Below are positions 8,084 to 17,298 of a stretch of 40,068 nucleotides of DNA, one piece after another. The position numbers and the translations under genes are program-made. Numbering within the stretch: position 1 is the stretch's first letter; each line of letters opens with the position of its first letter. Source of the stretch: an uncultured Lachnospiraceae bacterium (GTDB lineage Bacteria > Bacillota > Clostridia > Lachnospirales > Lachnospiraceae); the NCBI GenBank assembly GCA_937965795.1, contig CALCMD010000123.1, positions 1-40,068 of the forward strand, read 5' to 3'. A model generated the notes under the pieces. The model worked only from the letters and a program-made list of their open reading frames with translations, did not search any database and was not told the origin of the DNA.

Positions 8084-9961
8084 CTACATCTCCTGCGGCT
8101 TTGTCCCCGCAAAAAACTCATAGACCTTCCGGGCGCTTGCTTCATTCATGGACGGCGCTTTTGCAAGCTCTTCAATCCCGGCCGCCCTGATCGCCTCCAG
8201 GGACTGAAACGTCCGCATCAGGGACTTTCTTCTCGCCGGGCCGATGCCGTCGATGTCATCCAGAATCGAATGTACCTGCTCCCTGCTTCTTAAGGAACGG
8301 TGATATTCAATGGCAAACCGGTGCGCCTCGTCCTGAATCCGGGTAATCAGCCGGAACCCTTCGGAGGATTTGTCAATGGGAAGCTCCTCATTGTCAAAAT
8401 ACAGCCCCCTTGTCCTGTGGTTATCATCTTTCACCATACCGCAGACCGGAATATTCAGGTGCAGACGCTCCAGCACCCCAAGAGCGATATTCACCTGCCC
8501 CTTTCCGCCGTCCATCATAATCAGATCGGGAAAGACGCGGAATTTCCCAAGCCTGTCGTCCACCTTCTTCTCTTCCAGCTCCCGCTGTTCCTTAATCCCA
8601 TGTTCAAATCTTCTGGTCAGCACTTCCTCCATGCTGGCGTAATCATTCGGCCCTTTGACCGATTTTATCTTAAATTTGCGGTAATCGCTGCGTTTCGGCT
8701 TTCCTTTTTCATAGACGATCATAGACCCCACAGACTCGAATCCGCTGATATTCGAAATATCATAAGCCTCCACCCGCGACACATTTTCCAGACCCAGAAG
8801 CCCCGCAATCTCTTTCATGGCCCCGATGGTACGTCCCTCTTCTCTTTTTATCCGCTCTTTGTCCTGGTTTAAAACAATCTGGGCATTTCTTGCCGCAAGC
8901 TCCACCAGCTTTTCCTTCGTTCCTTTTTTCGGCACCCGGATATAGACCCTGCCGCCCCGTTTTCCACCGAGCCATTCCTCGATCACCGCGCCATCCTCCA
9001 CTTCGGCAGGCAGCATGATCTCTCTGGGAATAAAAGGCGTTCCGGTATAAAACTGCTTGATAAAGCTGGACAGGATTGCGCTCATGGTATCCTGCGGCGC
9101 CACTCTTAAATAAAAATGATCTCTGCCGATCATCCTCCCTCCGCGGATAAAGAACATCTGCACCACCGCATCCCCCTCCTGCTGCGCAAGGGCGATAATG
9201 TCCTTATCCTCGCCGTCGCTGTTCGTGATCTTCTGTTTCTGGGCAATCTGCTGTACGCTCTTTAAAAGCTCCCGCTGCTCGATCGCCATTTCGAAATCCA
9301 TCCTCTCCGAAGCTTCCTGCATCCGGCTCTCCAGCATCTTCATCACCGGCGCATAATTTCCATTCAGAAATCCCAGTACCTCCTCCACCGACTTCCGGTA
9401 ATCCTCCCTGCTGATGTACCCCTGGCAGGGCGCGCTGCACTGTTTAATGTGGTAATTCAGACACGGCCTTTCCTTTCCGACGTCTCTTGGAAGCCTTCGG
9501 CTGCATGTACGAATCTTATAAATCTTATGAATCAGTTCGATGGTATCCTTCACGGCTCCCGCACTGGTGTACGGTCCATAATACTTATTCTTATCCTTTT
9601 TCATGGAACGTGAAAAAAGCACCCTCGGATAATCCTCGGATGTCGTCACTTTAATGAACGGATACGTCTTATCATCCGTCAGCATGGTATTGTATTTCGG
9701 CCTGTATTCTTTGATCAGATTACACTCCAGCACCAGCGCCTCCAGCTCGGAATCCGTCACAATATATTCAAATCTGGCGATTCTCGACACCATCTGTTCA
9801 ATCTTCGCCCCTTTATTCCGGCTGCTCTGAAAATACTGCCGGACACGGTTTTTCAGACTGACCGCTTTCCCCACATAGATAATGGCGTCTTTGTCGTCGT
9901 GCATAAGATAAACCCCCGGTTTCCCCGGGAGTTTTTTTAATTCTTCCTGAATATCAAACAC
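8084..9961 (-). CDS. uvrC: UvrABC excinuclease subunit C
   Basis: The 625-residue nuclease subunit makes the 3' and 5' incisions in nucleotide excision repair. An N-terminal GIY-YIG domain is seen (PGVYLM...IIYVGKA, residues about 14-90). A cysteine-rich CSAPCQGYIS region and the UVR motif (MDFEMAIEQRELLKS) follow, then the RNase H-like domain with EAYDISNISG, DLIMMDGGKGQ and the DEAHRFA segment. The C-terminus has two helix-hairpin-helix motifs (IDGIGPARRKSL). An in-frame GTG lies two codons upstream at 9967, but the GTG at 9961 fits AAGGAG (8-nt spacing) and the usual FDIQEEL start. It is 15 bp downstream of the HD-domain gene and likely co-transcribed with ftsH. Full length, no defects seen. 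Confidence 0.97.
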   Translation of the reverse strand: MFDIQEELKKLPGKPGVYLMHDDKDAIIYVGKAVSLKNRVRQYFQSSRNKGAKIEQMVSRIARFEYIVTDSELEALVLECNLIKEYRPKYNTMLTDDKTYPFIKVTTSEDYPRVLFSRSMKKDKNKYYGPYTSAGAVKDTIELIHKIYKIRTCSRRLPRDVGKERPCLNYHIKQCSAPCQGYISREDYRKSVEEVLGFLNGNYAPVMKMLESRMQEASERMDFEMAIEQRELLKSVQQIAQKQKITNSDGEDKDIIALAQQEGDAVVQMFFIRGGRMIGRDHFYLRVAPQDTMSAILSSFIKQFYTGTPFIPREIMLPAEVEDGAVIEEWLGGKRGGRVYIRVPKKGTKEKLVELAARNAQIVLNQDKERIKREEGRTIGAMKEIAGLLGLENVSRVEAYDISNISGFESVGSMIVYEKGKPKRSDYRKFKIKSVKGPNDYASMEEVLTRRFEHGIKEQRELEEKKVDDRLGKFRVFPDLIMMDGGKGQVNIALGVLERLHLNIPVCGMVKDDNHRTRGLYFDNEELPIDKSSEGFRLITRIQDEAHRFAIEYHRSLRSREQVHSILDDIDGIGPARRKSLMRTFQSLEAIRAAGIEELAKAPSMNEASARKVYEFFAGTKPQEM

Positions 9962-9976
9962 TTTCACCGCTCCTTT

Positions 9977-10537
9977 TTATGCGCCCATGCCCCTCTGCGC
10001 TACGACTGCCAGAAGGAACTTCCTGCGGAGTTCCCCGTAAGGATTCCGGCTGAACACCTCATAGGTCGAACACCCTTTATCTACCAGACAAACCAGAACG
10101 GACTCCCTGTATCTCGGCAGGCGGATGTTCAGCGGGAACATATGCTTCTCAATAATGTCCTGCTCCCTCTCCGACAGCTCAAAATCCCGTCTGGCATTGA
10201 GAAGCGCCCGTCTTGCATGGGTAAATCCATGCCATCTGTGACCTGCGTCCTTTTCATGCCAGTCATACAGAAAATAATCATGAAGCAGCGCTCCCCGCGC
10301 AAGCTCCCGCCTGTGACAGGAGATGCGAAGCCTTTCCGCCAGAATGCAGCTAAAATATGAGACTGCAATGCAGTGGAGCAGGGTACTTGTATTTCCATGC
10401 TGCGTATAATCCTCCATTTGCAAAAGCGAAGATTCCCGTACCGTTCTCTCTAAAACCCCGGCAAACCTTCTTTCAAATTCTCTCCTCGCTCTTCTGCGCT
10501 CCCCGGCAGAACCAAAAAACCTTCTTCGCAAATCCAC
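9977..10537 (-). CDS. HD-domain phosphohydrolase-like protein
   Basis: This is a soluble protein of about 185 residues with a recognisable HD fold: a first His in QHGNTSTLLHC, the paired ALLHDYFLYDWH, and a later HGFTHARRAL and IEKHMFP. By family it is a metal-dependent phosphohydrolase acting on a nucleotide or phosphoester; the substrate is unknown. The N-terminal 25 residues are unusually Arg-rich. The GTG at 10537 is almost on top of GGAGG, so the in-frame TTG at 10531 (7-nt spacing) may be the real start. It is 9 bp from both ftsH and the first possible uvrC start, so it is almost certainly in one transcript with them. That setting does not reveal its substrate. Confidence 0.8.
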   Translation of the reverse strand: MDLRRRFFGSAGERRRARREFERRFAGVLERTVRESSLLQMEDYTQHGNTSTLLHCIAVSYFSCILAERLRISCHRRELARGALLHDYFLYDWHEKDAGHRWHGFTHARRALLNARRDFELSEREQDIIEKHMFPLNIRLPRYRESVLVCLVDKGCSTYEVFSRNPYGELRRKFLLAVVAQRGMGA

Positions 10538-10546
10538 CCCTCCGAT

Positions 10547-12472
10547 TTAAATCTCTTTCTTTTCCAGGCTGACCTTTTCATCCGTCACGCCCTCGGCCTC
10601 ATGCAGAATCTTCATGAACTGCTTTCCTGTGATCGTTTCCTTTTCAATCAGGAAAGCCGCAATCTTATCCATCGTGTCACGGTGCTCCGCCAAAAGCTGT
10701 TTTGCCTTCTCATAAGAATTCTGAATCAGTTCCATCACTTCTCTGTCGATTTCCGCTTCCGTTACCTGGCTGCAATTTCTGACAACCCGGTTATCCAGAT
10801 ACTCGTTCGCCGGCATTTCCAGCTCCACCATGCCGAACTTTTCCGACATGCCGTAACGTGTCACCATCGCTCTGGCAATTCTCGTGGCCTGCTGAATATC
10901 CCCGGCCGCTCCCGTCGTGATCGAATCAAATACAAGCTCCTCCGCCGCGCGGCCCGCCGTCAGGGAGATTAACTGAGCCCGAAGCTCCTTTTCCGACTCC
11001 AGATTCTTCTCCTCTTCCGGCACGTTCATAACGTACCCCAGCGCTCCCATCGTGCGGGGTACGATGGTAATCTTCTGTACCGGCTCCGCGTCCTTCTGGA
11101 GCGCGCTCACCAGTGCGTGGCCCACTTCATGATAAGAAACGATGCGCCGTTCCTGGGCGCTCAGAATCTTATTCTTCTTCTCTTTTCCTACCAGTACCAG
11201 TTCGACCGCTTCAAAAAGGTCTTTCTGCGAAACCACGTTCCGGCCCTGCTTTACCGCCAGGATCGCCGCTTCATTTACCATATTCGCCAGATCGGAACCG
11301 ACCGCTCCCGAAGTCGCCAGCGCGATCGCGTCCAGATCGACCGTCTCATCCAGCCTTACATTTTTACAATGCACCTTCAGGGTATCCACCCTGCCTTTGA
11401 GATCCGGCTTGTTCACGATGATCCGCCTGTCGAAACGTCCCGGACGCAGAAGCGCCGGGTCCAGAACCTCCGGACGGTTCGTGGCCGCCAGAATCAGAAG
11501 CCCTGATTCACTGTCAAACCCATCCATCTCCGCCAGAAGCTGATTCAGCGTCTGCTCACGCTCATCGTTTCCGCCCCCGTAGCGGCTGTCACGGCTCTTT
11601 CCGATGGTATCGATCTCGTCAATGAAAATAATACACGGCGCGTTCTTCTTCGCCTCCGCGAAAAGGTCGCGCACACGGGAAGCGCCGACGCCCACAAACA
11701 TCTCTACAAAATCCGAACCCGAAAGGGAAAAGAACGGCGCGTGCGCTTCTCCCGCCACCGCTTTTGCCAGCAGCGTTTTCCCGGTTCCCGGAGGACCCAC
11801 GAGCAGGGCTCCTTTCGGAAGTTTCGCTCCGATCTTTGCATAACGTCCCGGATTTTCCAGAAAATCCACCACTTCCTGTAAAGACTCCTTCGCTTCATCC
11901 TGTCCCGCTACGTCCGCAAAGGTCACCCCTGTTTCCTTCTGCGCATAAACACGGGCTTTATTTTTCCCGACGCTCATGACGCCGCCGCCCTTTGACATCT
12001 TCCGCATGAAAAGCCACAGCAACACCCAGATCAGAATCAGGGGAAGCAGCGTTGCCAGAAGATTGTAGATCATCACCTTCGTGGTGTCCTGCACCTTATA
12101 CTCACACTGTACGTGGGCGTCCAGAAGCCTCTGTGTCAGCTCGCTGTCATCCATGCGCCCGGTCGTATAGCTGATCTCAATGCCCGGAAACGGCTGCTTT
12201 TTCGGTATGATCGTGATCTCGCTCCCCATGACCGTTACCTTTTCGACTTCTCCTTTGTCAACCATTTCGATAAACTCATTGTATGTGATCTTCGTCTCCG
12301 TGGAACTTTTCAACATCGAATTAAAAAGATTAATCAAAACCAATGCGACGAGCGATACGACCAGGAAAACAACGATATTCTGTCCATTCTTCGGTGTTTT
12401 ATCATTTTTCGGCCCACCATTTTGCCCTCCCTGGGAACCATTTCCATTCCCCGGCGTCTGTTTATTGTCCAT
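10547..12472 (-). CDS. ftsH: ATP-dependent zinc metalloprotease FtsH
   Basis: This 641-residue membrane-anchored AAA protease degrades misfolded membrane and regulatory proteins. A hydrophilic Asn/Gly/Gln-rich leader precedes the first TM helix (about 30-50). An extracytoplasmic domain follows, then a second TM (about 135-155). The AAA module has Walker A GPPGTGKT (226-233), Walker B IIFIDEID and the second region of homology ATNRPEVLDPALLRPGRFD. The zinc protease site HEVGH is at 448-452. AGGAGG is 5 nt before ATG. A strong promoter lies at 12501-12529. It heads the leftward run with the HD protein, uvrC, hprK and glk. All catalytic motifs are present. Confidence 0.98.
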   Translation of the reverse strand: MDNKQTPGNGNGSQGGQNGGPKNDKTPKNGQNIVVFLVVSLVALVLINLFNSMLKSSTETKITYNEFIEMVDKGEVEKVTVMGSEITIIPKKQPFPGIEISYTTGRMDDSELTQRLLDAHVQCEYKVQDTTKVMIYNLLATLLPLILIWVLLWLFMRKMSKGGGVMSVGKNKARVYAQKETGVTFADVAGQDEAKESLQEVVDFLENPGRYAKIGAKLPKGALLVGPPGTGKTLLAKAVAGEAHAPFFSLSGSDFVEMFVGVGASRVRDLFAEAKKNAPCIIFIDEIDTIGKSRDSRYGGGNDEREQTLNQLLAEMDGFDSESGLLILAATNRPEVLDPALLRPGRFDRRIIVNKPDLKGRVDTLKVHCKNVRLDETVDLDAIALATSGAVGSDLANMVNEAAILAVKQGRNVVSQKDLFEAVELVLVGKEKKNKILSAQERRIVSYHEVGHALVSALQKDAEPVQKITIVPRTMGALGYVMNVPEEEKNLESEKELRAQLISLTAGRAAEELVFDSITTGAAGDIQQATRIARAMVTRYGMSEKFGMVELEMPANEYLDNRVVRNCSQVTEAEIDREVMELIQNSYEKAKQLLAEHRDTMDKIAAFLIEKETITGKQFMKILHEAEGVTDEKVSLEKKEI

Positions 12473-12500
12473 TTCTACCTCCTAGATTATCCTTTTACTA

Positions 12501-12529
12501 ATTATAAAGATACTTCCCGTAGAAATCAA
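12501..12529 (-). promoter_or_regulatory. Sigma-A promoter of the ftsH cluster
   Basis: On the minus strand TTGATT (12524-12529), a 17-bp spacer and a perfect TATAAT (12501-12506) lie 29 bp from the ftsH ATG. Confidence 0.75.
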
Positions 12530-12592
12530 TATGAAGTTTGTGAAAAAAGTCTCACAATTATAAAGGTTTTCTAAAATTTTGTCGAAAAGGGT

Positions 12593-12622
12593 TTGTACTC
12601 TGGCTCCGTTCTGTAGTATAAT
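12593..12622 (+). promoter_or_regulatory. Sigma-A promoter of the DUF1846 gene
   Basis: TTGTAC (12593-12598), an 18-bp spacer and TATAAT (12617-12622) lie 37 bp before the ATG at 12659. The promoter is divergent from ftsH, with about 60 bp between the two promoters. Confidence 0.7.
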
Positions 12623-12658
12623 GATACGATTAAATAATTTTTCAGGAGAAGAACATCA

Positions 12659-14137
12659 ATGAAAACAGGATTTGATAACGAAAAATACCTTTCTACGCAG
12701 TCCGAGCACATTCGTGAGCGCATCGGACAGTTCGGAAACAAACTTTATCTGGAATTCGGCGGAAAACTTTTTGATGATTACCATGCGTCCAGAGTCCTTC
12801 CGGGCTTTGAGCCGGACAGCAAACTGCGGATGCTGATGCAGCTCTCCGACCAGGCGGAAATTGTCATTGTGATCAGCGCCGGCGACATTGAAAAAAATAA
12901 AATCCGGGGCGACCTGGGCATCACTTATGACACGGATGTGCTACGTCTGATCGACTCCTTCGAGGCAAAGGGGCTGTACGTCGGAAGTGTAGTCATCACC
13001 CAATACACCGGGCAGAGCAGCGCCGGCCTCTTTAAAAGCCGTCTGCAAAAACTGGGGCTTAAGGTGTACACCCATTACATCATTGAAGGTTATCCCTTCA
13101 ATATTCCTCTCATCGTCAGCGACAATGGATTCGGAAAAAATGAATACATCGAAACAAAACGTCCTCTGGTAGTGATCACAGCCCCCGGCCCCGGCAGCGG
13201 AAAAATGGCGACCTGCCTTTCCCAGCTCTATCACGAGCACAAGCGGGGGATTCCTGCCGGATACGCAAAATTCGAAACCTTCCCGATCTGGAACATTCCT
13301 CTGAAACACCCCGTTAATCTGGCTTATGAAGCCGCTACCGCCGACCTAAACGACGTAAATATGATTGATCCGTTCCATCTGGAAGCCTATGGAAAGACGA
13401 CCGTAAACTATAACCGGGACGTAGAGATTTTCCCGGTTTTATCCGCCATCTTTCAGCAGATCTACGGCGAAAGCCCCTACAAATCCCCGACCGATATGGG
13501 CGTAAACATGGCCGGAAACTGCATCATTGACGACGAAGCCTGCCGGGAAGCATCCCGCCAGGAAATTATACGCCGCTATTATCAGGCTTTGAGCGAGCTT
13601 GCGTCCGGAAAAAAATCTGACGATGAAGCCTTTAAAATCGAGCTTATCATGAAACAGGCGCAGGTCACTGTCACCGACCGTCTTGTTGTTCCCGCCGCCC
13701 TTAAGCGCGCCCAGCTCACCGGAGGGACCGCCGCCGCACTGGAGCTTCCGGACGGACGCATCGTCACCGGAAAGACCTCCGACCTTCTGGGTCCCTGCGC
13801 GGCGCTCCTTTTAAACGCATTAAAAACCCTTGCGGGCGTCCCTGCCGACCGGCATGTGATTTCCCCCGCCGCCATTGAGCCGATCCAGCGATTAAAGACC
13901 GAATATCTGGGCAGCCAGAACCCCAGGCTTCACACGGACGAAGTGCTGATCGCTCTCTCCACAAGCGCCGCCTCCGATTCTTATGCACAGAAAGCCTTAG
14001 AGCAGCTTCCAAAGCTGAAAGGCTGCCAGGCGCACGCCACCTCCATGCTTTCCGCCGTGGACGTCAACCAGTTTAAACGCCTGGGCGTTCAGATGACCGC
14101 GGAGCCAGTATACGAAAACAAGCGTCTGTATCATTAA
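12659..14137 (+). CDS. DUF1846 family protein
   Basis: This 492-residue cytoplasmic protein matches the DUF1846 family, widespread in Firmicutes and actinobacteria. Its biochemical role is, to my knowledge, not settled. It starts MKTGFDNEKYLSTQSEHIRE and contains a nucleotide-binding-like loop, VVITAPGPGSGKMATCLSQLYHE, around residues 170-192, which suggests ATP or nucleotide binding. The C-terminal third carries GKTSDLLGPCAALLLNALK. CAGGAG precedes the ATG. It has its own promoter, is divergent from ftsH and stands upstream of pyrG in the same direction, separated from it by a 334-bp gap. No truncation is seen. Confidence 0.9.
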   Translation: MKTGFDNEKYLSTQSEHIRERIGQFGNKLYLEFGGKLFDDYHASRVLPGFEPDSKLRMLMQLSDQAEIVIVISAGDIEKNKIRGDLGITYDTDVLRLIDSFEAKGLYVGSVVITQYTGQSSAGLFKSRLQKLGLKVYTHYIIEGYPFNIPLIVSDNGFGKNEYIETKRPLVVITAPGPGSGKMATCLSQLYHEHKRGIPAGYAKFETFPIWNIPLKHPVNLAYEAATADLNDVNMIDPFHLEAYGKTTVNYNRDVEIFPVLSAIFQQIYGESPYKSPTDMGVNMAGNCIIDDEACREASRQEIIRRYYQALSELASGKKSDDEAFKIELIMKQAQVTVTDRLVVPAALKRAQLTGGTAAALELPDGRIVTGKTSDLLGPCAALLLNALKTLAGVPADRHVISPAAIEPIQRLKTEYLGSQNPRLHTDEVLIALSTSAASDSYAQKALEQLPKLKGCQAHATSMLSAVDVNQFKRLGVQMTAEPVYENKRLYH

Positions 14138-14180
14138 AAATTTTTTCAAATTCCCTCTGTATTTTTTCCCGTGTTTGGTG

Positions 14181-14186
14181 TATAAT
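14181..14186 (+). promoter_or_regulatory. Candidate -10 element of the pyrG promoter
   Basis: TATAAT is preceded directly by TG (partly extended -10). No good -35 is seen. A start near 14193-14198 would begin around ATTGGG, giving a leader of about 275 nt that holds the MITE (14212-14374) and a hairpin (14384-14431). Confidence 0.5.
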
Positions 14187-14211
14187 TCATCCATTGGGTA
14201 AAAACACAAAA

Positions 14212-14374
14212 GTAACAGTTCAGCTCGCGCCATTCGCAAAACCGCACTTATGTGCTCTTTGCTGCTTCGCAGCTCTTTTTGCTCATAATCTGGCGCTCCG
14301 CTCATGGCCTGCACAACGTGCTCATTCATGCAAGCCTGATTCGCCCGTTTTATCGGCCATGTCTGAACTGTTAC
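14212..14374. repeat. MITE-like element with perfect 12-bp terminal inverted repeats in the pyrG leader
   Basis: GTAACAGTTCAG (14212-14223) is exactly inverted as CTGAACTGTTAC (14363-14374). The 163-bp element codes for nothing convincing and contains a GCTGC-TTC-GCAGC hairpin. The ends differ by one base from the GTAACTGTTCAG end of the repeats at 3528 and 32150. No clear target-site duplication is visible. Confidence 0.75.
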
Positions 14375-14383
14375 AAACAAAAA

Positions 14384-14439
14384 GAAGGAAGTTCCGGAGG
14401 CCACAAAGCTGTGGCGTCAGGGGCTTCCTTCTCCGTTTT
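14384..14439 (+). terminator. Attenuator-like hairpin before pyrG
   Basis: GAAGGAAG (14384-14391) pairs perfectly with CTTCCTTC (14424-14431), and inside GCCACA (14400-14405) pairs with TGTGGC (14410-14415). TCCGTTTT follows, a weak U-tract. The position, 40 bp before the pyrG start, suits attenuation. CTP-sensing attenuation of pyrG is established in Bacillus, but the C/U-rich arm and GGGC start used there are not evident here. Confidence 0.4.
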
Positions 14440-14471
14440 CAGAAAAGAATACGAAAAAGAGGAGGAAAATT

Positions 14472-16076
14472 ATGCCAGTAAAATATGTCTTTGTTACAGG
14501 AGGAGTCGTTTCAGGTCTTGGAAAAGGAATCACCGCCGCATCCCTGGGACGCCTTTTAAAAGCCCGCGGCTATAAAGTGACCATGCAGAAATTTGACCCT
14601 TACATCAATATTGATCCCGGAACCATGAACCCCATCCAGCACGGGGAAGTGTTCGTCACGGACGACGGGGCGGAAACCGATCTCGACCTGGGGCATTATG
14701 AGCGCTTTATTGACGAAAGCCTGGATAAAAATTCAAACGTTACCACCGGGAAAATTTACTGGTCTGTCCTCCAGAAAGAACGCCGGGGAGATTTCGGCGG
14801 CGGAACGGTACAGGTCATTCCCCATATTACAAATGAAATCAAAAACCGTTTCTACCGGAACCCCGATGCCCATGACACCCGCATTGCCATCATCGAAGTC
14901 GGCGGAACGGTCGGAGACATTGAAAGCCAGCCATTTCTCGAAGCCATCCGCCAGTTTCAGCATGATGTGGGGCACGAAAACGCAATCCTGATTCATGTGA
15001 CGCTCATTCCTTATCTGAAAGCCTCCGGCGAGATGAAAACGAAGCCCACCCAGGCCAGCGTAAAGGAGCTTCAGGGAATGGGCATCCGGCCGGATATCAT
15101 CGTCTGCCGCTCCGAGCTTCCTCTGGAAGATGGCATCAAGGAGAAAATTGCGCTGTTCTGCAACGTCCCGAAAAGCCACGTCCTCCAGAATCTTGACGTA
15201 GAGTACCTCTACGAAGCCCCTCTGGCAATGGAACGGGAACGTCTCGCAGAAGTCGCCTGCGAATGTCTGCACCTTTGCTGCCCCGCCCCCGACCTGGCAG
15301 ACTGGGAGGAAATGGTGGAAGCGCTGCGGCATCCTTCCACGGAAGTGACCATCGCACTGGTCGGCAAATACATTTCCCTGCATGATGCGTATATCAGCGT
15401 TGTGGAAGCCTTAAAACACGGCGGAATCGCCAGTCACGCCACCGTCCAGATTCAATGGGTGGATTCTGAGCTTCTGACGGAAGAAAACGCAGACGAAATC
15501 CTGGAAAACGCAGATGGCATTCTCGTGCCCGGCGGCTTCGGTGACCGTGGAATTGAAGGAAAGATCACGGCAATCCGCTATGCCCGCACCCATAAAGTTC
15601 CTTTTCTGGGCCTGTGCCTGGGAATGCAGCTCGCCATCGTGGAGTACGCAAGGCACGTGCTCGGCCTTCAGGACGCCCACAGCATTGAGCTCAATCCTTC
15701 AACTTCCCATCCGGTCATCGCACTCCTGCCAGGCCAGAATGACGCCGGGGACATCGGCGGCACCCTGCGTCTGGGCTCCTGGCCCTGCGTCCTGGATGAA
15801 ACCTCCAAAGCCTGTGCGCTTTATGGTGAAAAAACCATTTATGAGCGCCACAGGCACCGCTACGAGGTCAACAATGATTACCGGAGCGCCCTGGCCGGGC
15901 ATGGCCTGACGCTTTCCGGCCTCTCTCCGGATGGGCGCATCGTAGAAATGATCGAATTAAAAGACCACCCCTTCTTCATCGGAACACAGGCGCATCCGGA
16001 ACTGAAATCCAGGCCAAACCGCCCGCACCCACTGTTTCGCGGCTTCGTGGAAGCAGCTTTGCAGAAGGAAAAATAA
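14472..16076 (+). CDS. pyrG: CTP synthase
   Basis: The 534-residue enzyme makes CTP from UTP, ATP and glutamine, the last step of de novo pyrimidine nucleotide synthesis. The N-terminal synthetase domain opens with FVTGGVVSGLGKGITAASLG. It includes MQKFDPYINIDPGTMNP, GEVFVTDDGAETDLDLGHYER and the EVGGTVGDIES motif. The C-terminal class-I glutamine amidotransferase has VPGGFGDRG, the nucleophile Cys382 in GLCLGMQLA, and a HPELKSRP catalytic His-Glu pair. GAGGAGG is well placed before ATG. The gene is complete and followed by a strong terminator. The unusual leader is described separately. Confidence 0.98.
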   Translation: MPVKYVFVTGGVVSGLGKGITAASLGRLLKARGYKVTMQKFDPYINIDPGTMNPIQHGEVFVTDDGAETDLDLGHYERFIDESLDKNSNVTTGKIYWSVLQKERRGDFGGGTVQVIPHITNEIKNRFYRNPDAHDTRIAIIEVGGTVGDIESQPFLEAIRQFQHDVGHENAILIHVTLIPYLKASGEMKTKPTQASVKELQGMGIRPDIIVCRSELPLEDGIKEKIALFCNVPKSHVLQNLDVEYLYEAPLAMERERLAEVACECLHLCCPAPDLADWEEMVEALRHPSTEVTIALVGKYISLHDAYISVVEALKHGGIASHATVQIQWVDSELLTEENADEILENADGILVPGGFGDRGIEGKITAIRYARTHKVPFLGLCLGMQLAIVEYARHVLGLQDAHSIELNPSTSHPVIALLPGQNDAGDIGGTLRLGSWPCVLDETSKACALYGEKTIYERHRHRYEVNNDYRSALAGHGLTLSGLSPDGRIVEMIELKDHPFFIGTQAHPELKSRPNRPHPLFRGFVEAALQKEK

Positions 16077-16086
16077 TCACCATAAG

Positions 16087-16140
16087 AAAACGCCAGCCCC
16101 GCAGCATGTCTCCATGTCTGCGTGACTGGCGCTTTCTTTT
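16087..16140 (+). terminator. Rho-independent terminator of pyrG
   Basis: CGCCAG (16091-16096) pairs with CTGGCG (16126-16131). An inner CGCAG/CTGCG stem and a T-rich tail (CTTTCTTTT) complete it. It stands between converging pyrG and nagA. Confidence 0.8.
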
Positions 16141-16150
16141 CATGAACCGT

Positions 16151-17266
16151 TTAAACTTCCTGTCCCTTGAAAATCATCTTTACGATATTTAAATCTTTAT
16201 CCAGGAGCACCAGATTCGCCGTCTTTCCAGCCTCGATGCTTCCGCATTTATCAAAGATGCCGATTGCCTTTGCAGAGTTCACAGCAGCCGCCTTGATGGC
16301 TGTTCCCAGCGGAATCCCCATCTTCTGTACGGCAACGCGGACACAGCCCATCAGATTAGTGGCGGAACCTGCGATGGTTCCGTCCGCCAGCGTAGCGAGC
16401 TGGCCTACCACCTTCACGGCCTGTCCTCCCAGAGAATAGTCCCCATCCGTCAGTCCGGTAGCCATCATACTGTCGCTGATCAGAATGACACGGTCCTCAC
16501 CGAACATCTTGAAGGTCGTGCGGACAACTGCCGGATGAATATGAATGCCGTCTGCGATCAGTTCCACGCGGACATGCTCGTTGTCACAGGCCGCCCCGAT
16601 CACTCCCGGCGCTCTGTGCGAAAATGCCGGCATAGCGTTATACAGATGCGTCGTGTGGCGCGCCCCTTTCTGATAAGCCTCATTTGCCACTTCGAAATCT
16701 GCTGTCGTATGGGCGATGGAGATCGCCACCTCATCCTTCAGCGCCTCGATAAATTCCATCGAGCCTTCCTCTTCCGGCGCAATATCGACCAGCTTAAACA
16801 GGCCGTTTGCCTTTTCCTGAAGGCGGCGGAACATGTCGACGTCCGGTTTGTGGATATATTTTCCGTTCTGCGCGCCCTTCTTTGCCGGAGAGATAAAAGG
16901 CCCCTCCATATTAATGCCCACCAGCTCCGCACCTGTGGGCGCATTGTCATAAGCCGCCGCCGCTAAAGCGATCTTCGTGAGCGTCTCCTCATCATAGGTC
17001 ATCGTAGCAGGGCAGATATTCATGACGCCGTTTTTCAGCTCGTACTCTGCGATCGCACGAATCGCCTCCTGATTTCCGTCGCAGAAATCATAGCCTACGC
17101 AGCCGTGAAAATGAATGTCCGTAAGTCCCGGAACCGCATACAGACCGGAAGCATCGATCACCGTATCCTCCGATGCGGATTCTGCGAACTGCCCGCCCTC
17201 GATGCAGACATCTTTGGTTACAAAAGTACCGTTCTCTTCAAAAACACTTGCATTCTTAATAATCAT
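16151..17266 (-). CDS. nagA: N-acetylglucosamine-6-phosphate deacetylase
   Basis: The 371-residue amidohydrolase removes acetate from GlcNAc-6-phosphate to give glucosamine-6-phosphate, which NagB then uses. Metal and substrate motifs are in order: DIHFHGCVGYDF, INMEGPFISP, IAHTTAD, THLYNAMPAFSHR, LIADGIHIHP and LISDSMMATG. The gene is complete. AAAGG before ATG is the ribosome site. It is the last gene of a three-gene operon (CBM9-like, nagB, nagA). A stable stem-loop at 17299-17327 lies in the 75-bp gap from nagB. Confidence 0.97.
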   Translation of the reverse strand: MIIKNASVFEENGTFVTKDVCIEGGQFAESASEDTVIDASGLYAVPGLTDIHFHGCVGYDFCDGNQEAIRAIAEYELKNGVMNICPATMTYDEETLTKIALAAAAYDNAPTGAELVGINMEGPFISPAKKGAQNGKYIHKPDVDMFRRLQEKANGLFKLVDIAPEEEGSMEFIEALKDEVAISIAHTTADFEVANEAYQKGARHTTHLYNAMPAFSHRAPGVIGAACDNEHVRVELIADGIHIHPAVVRTTFKMFGEDRVILISDSMMATGLTDGDYSLGGQAVKVVGQLATLADGTIAGSATNLMGCVRVAVQKMGIPLGTAIKAAAVNSAKAIGIFDKCGSIEAGKTANLVLLDKDLNIVKMIFKGQEV

Positions 17267-17298
17267 AAGACTCAGCCTTTCTATTGTATTTTAATGTT

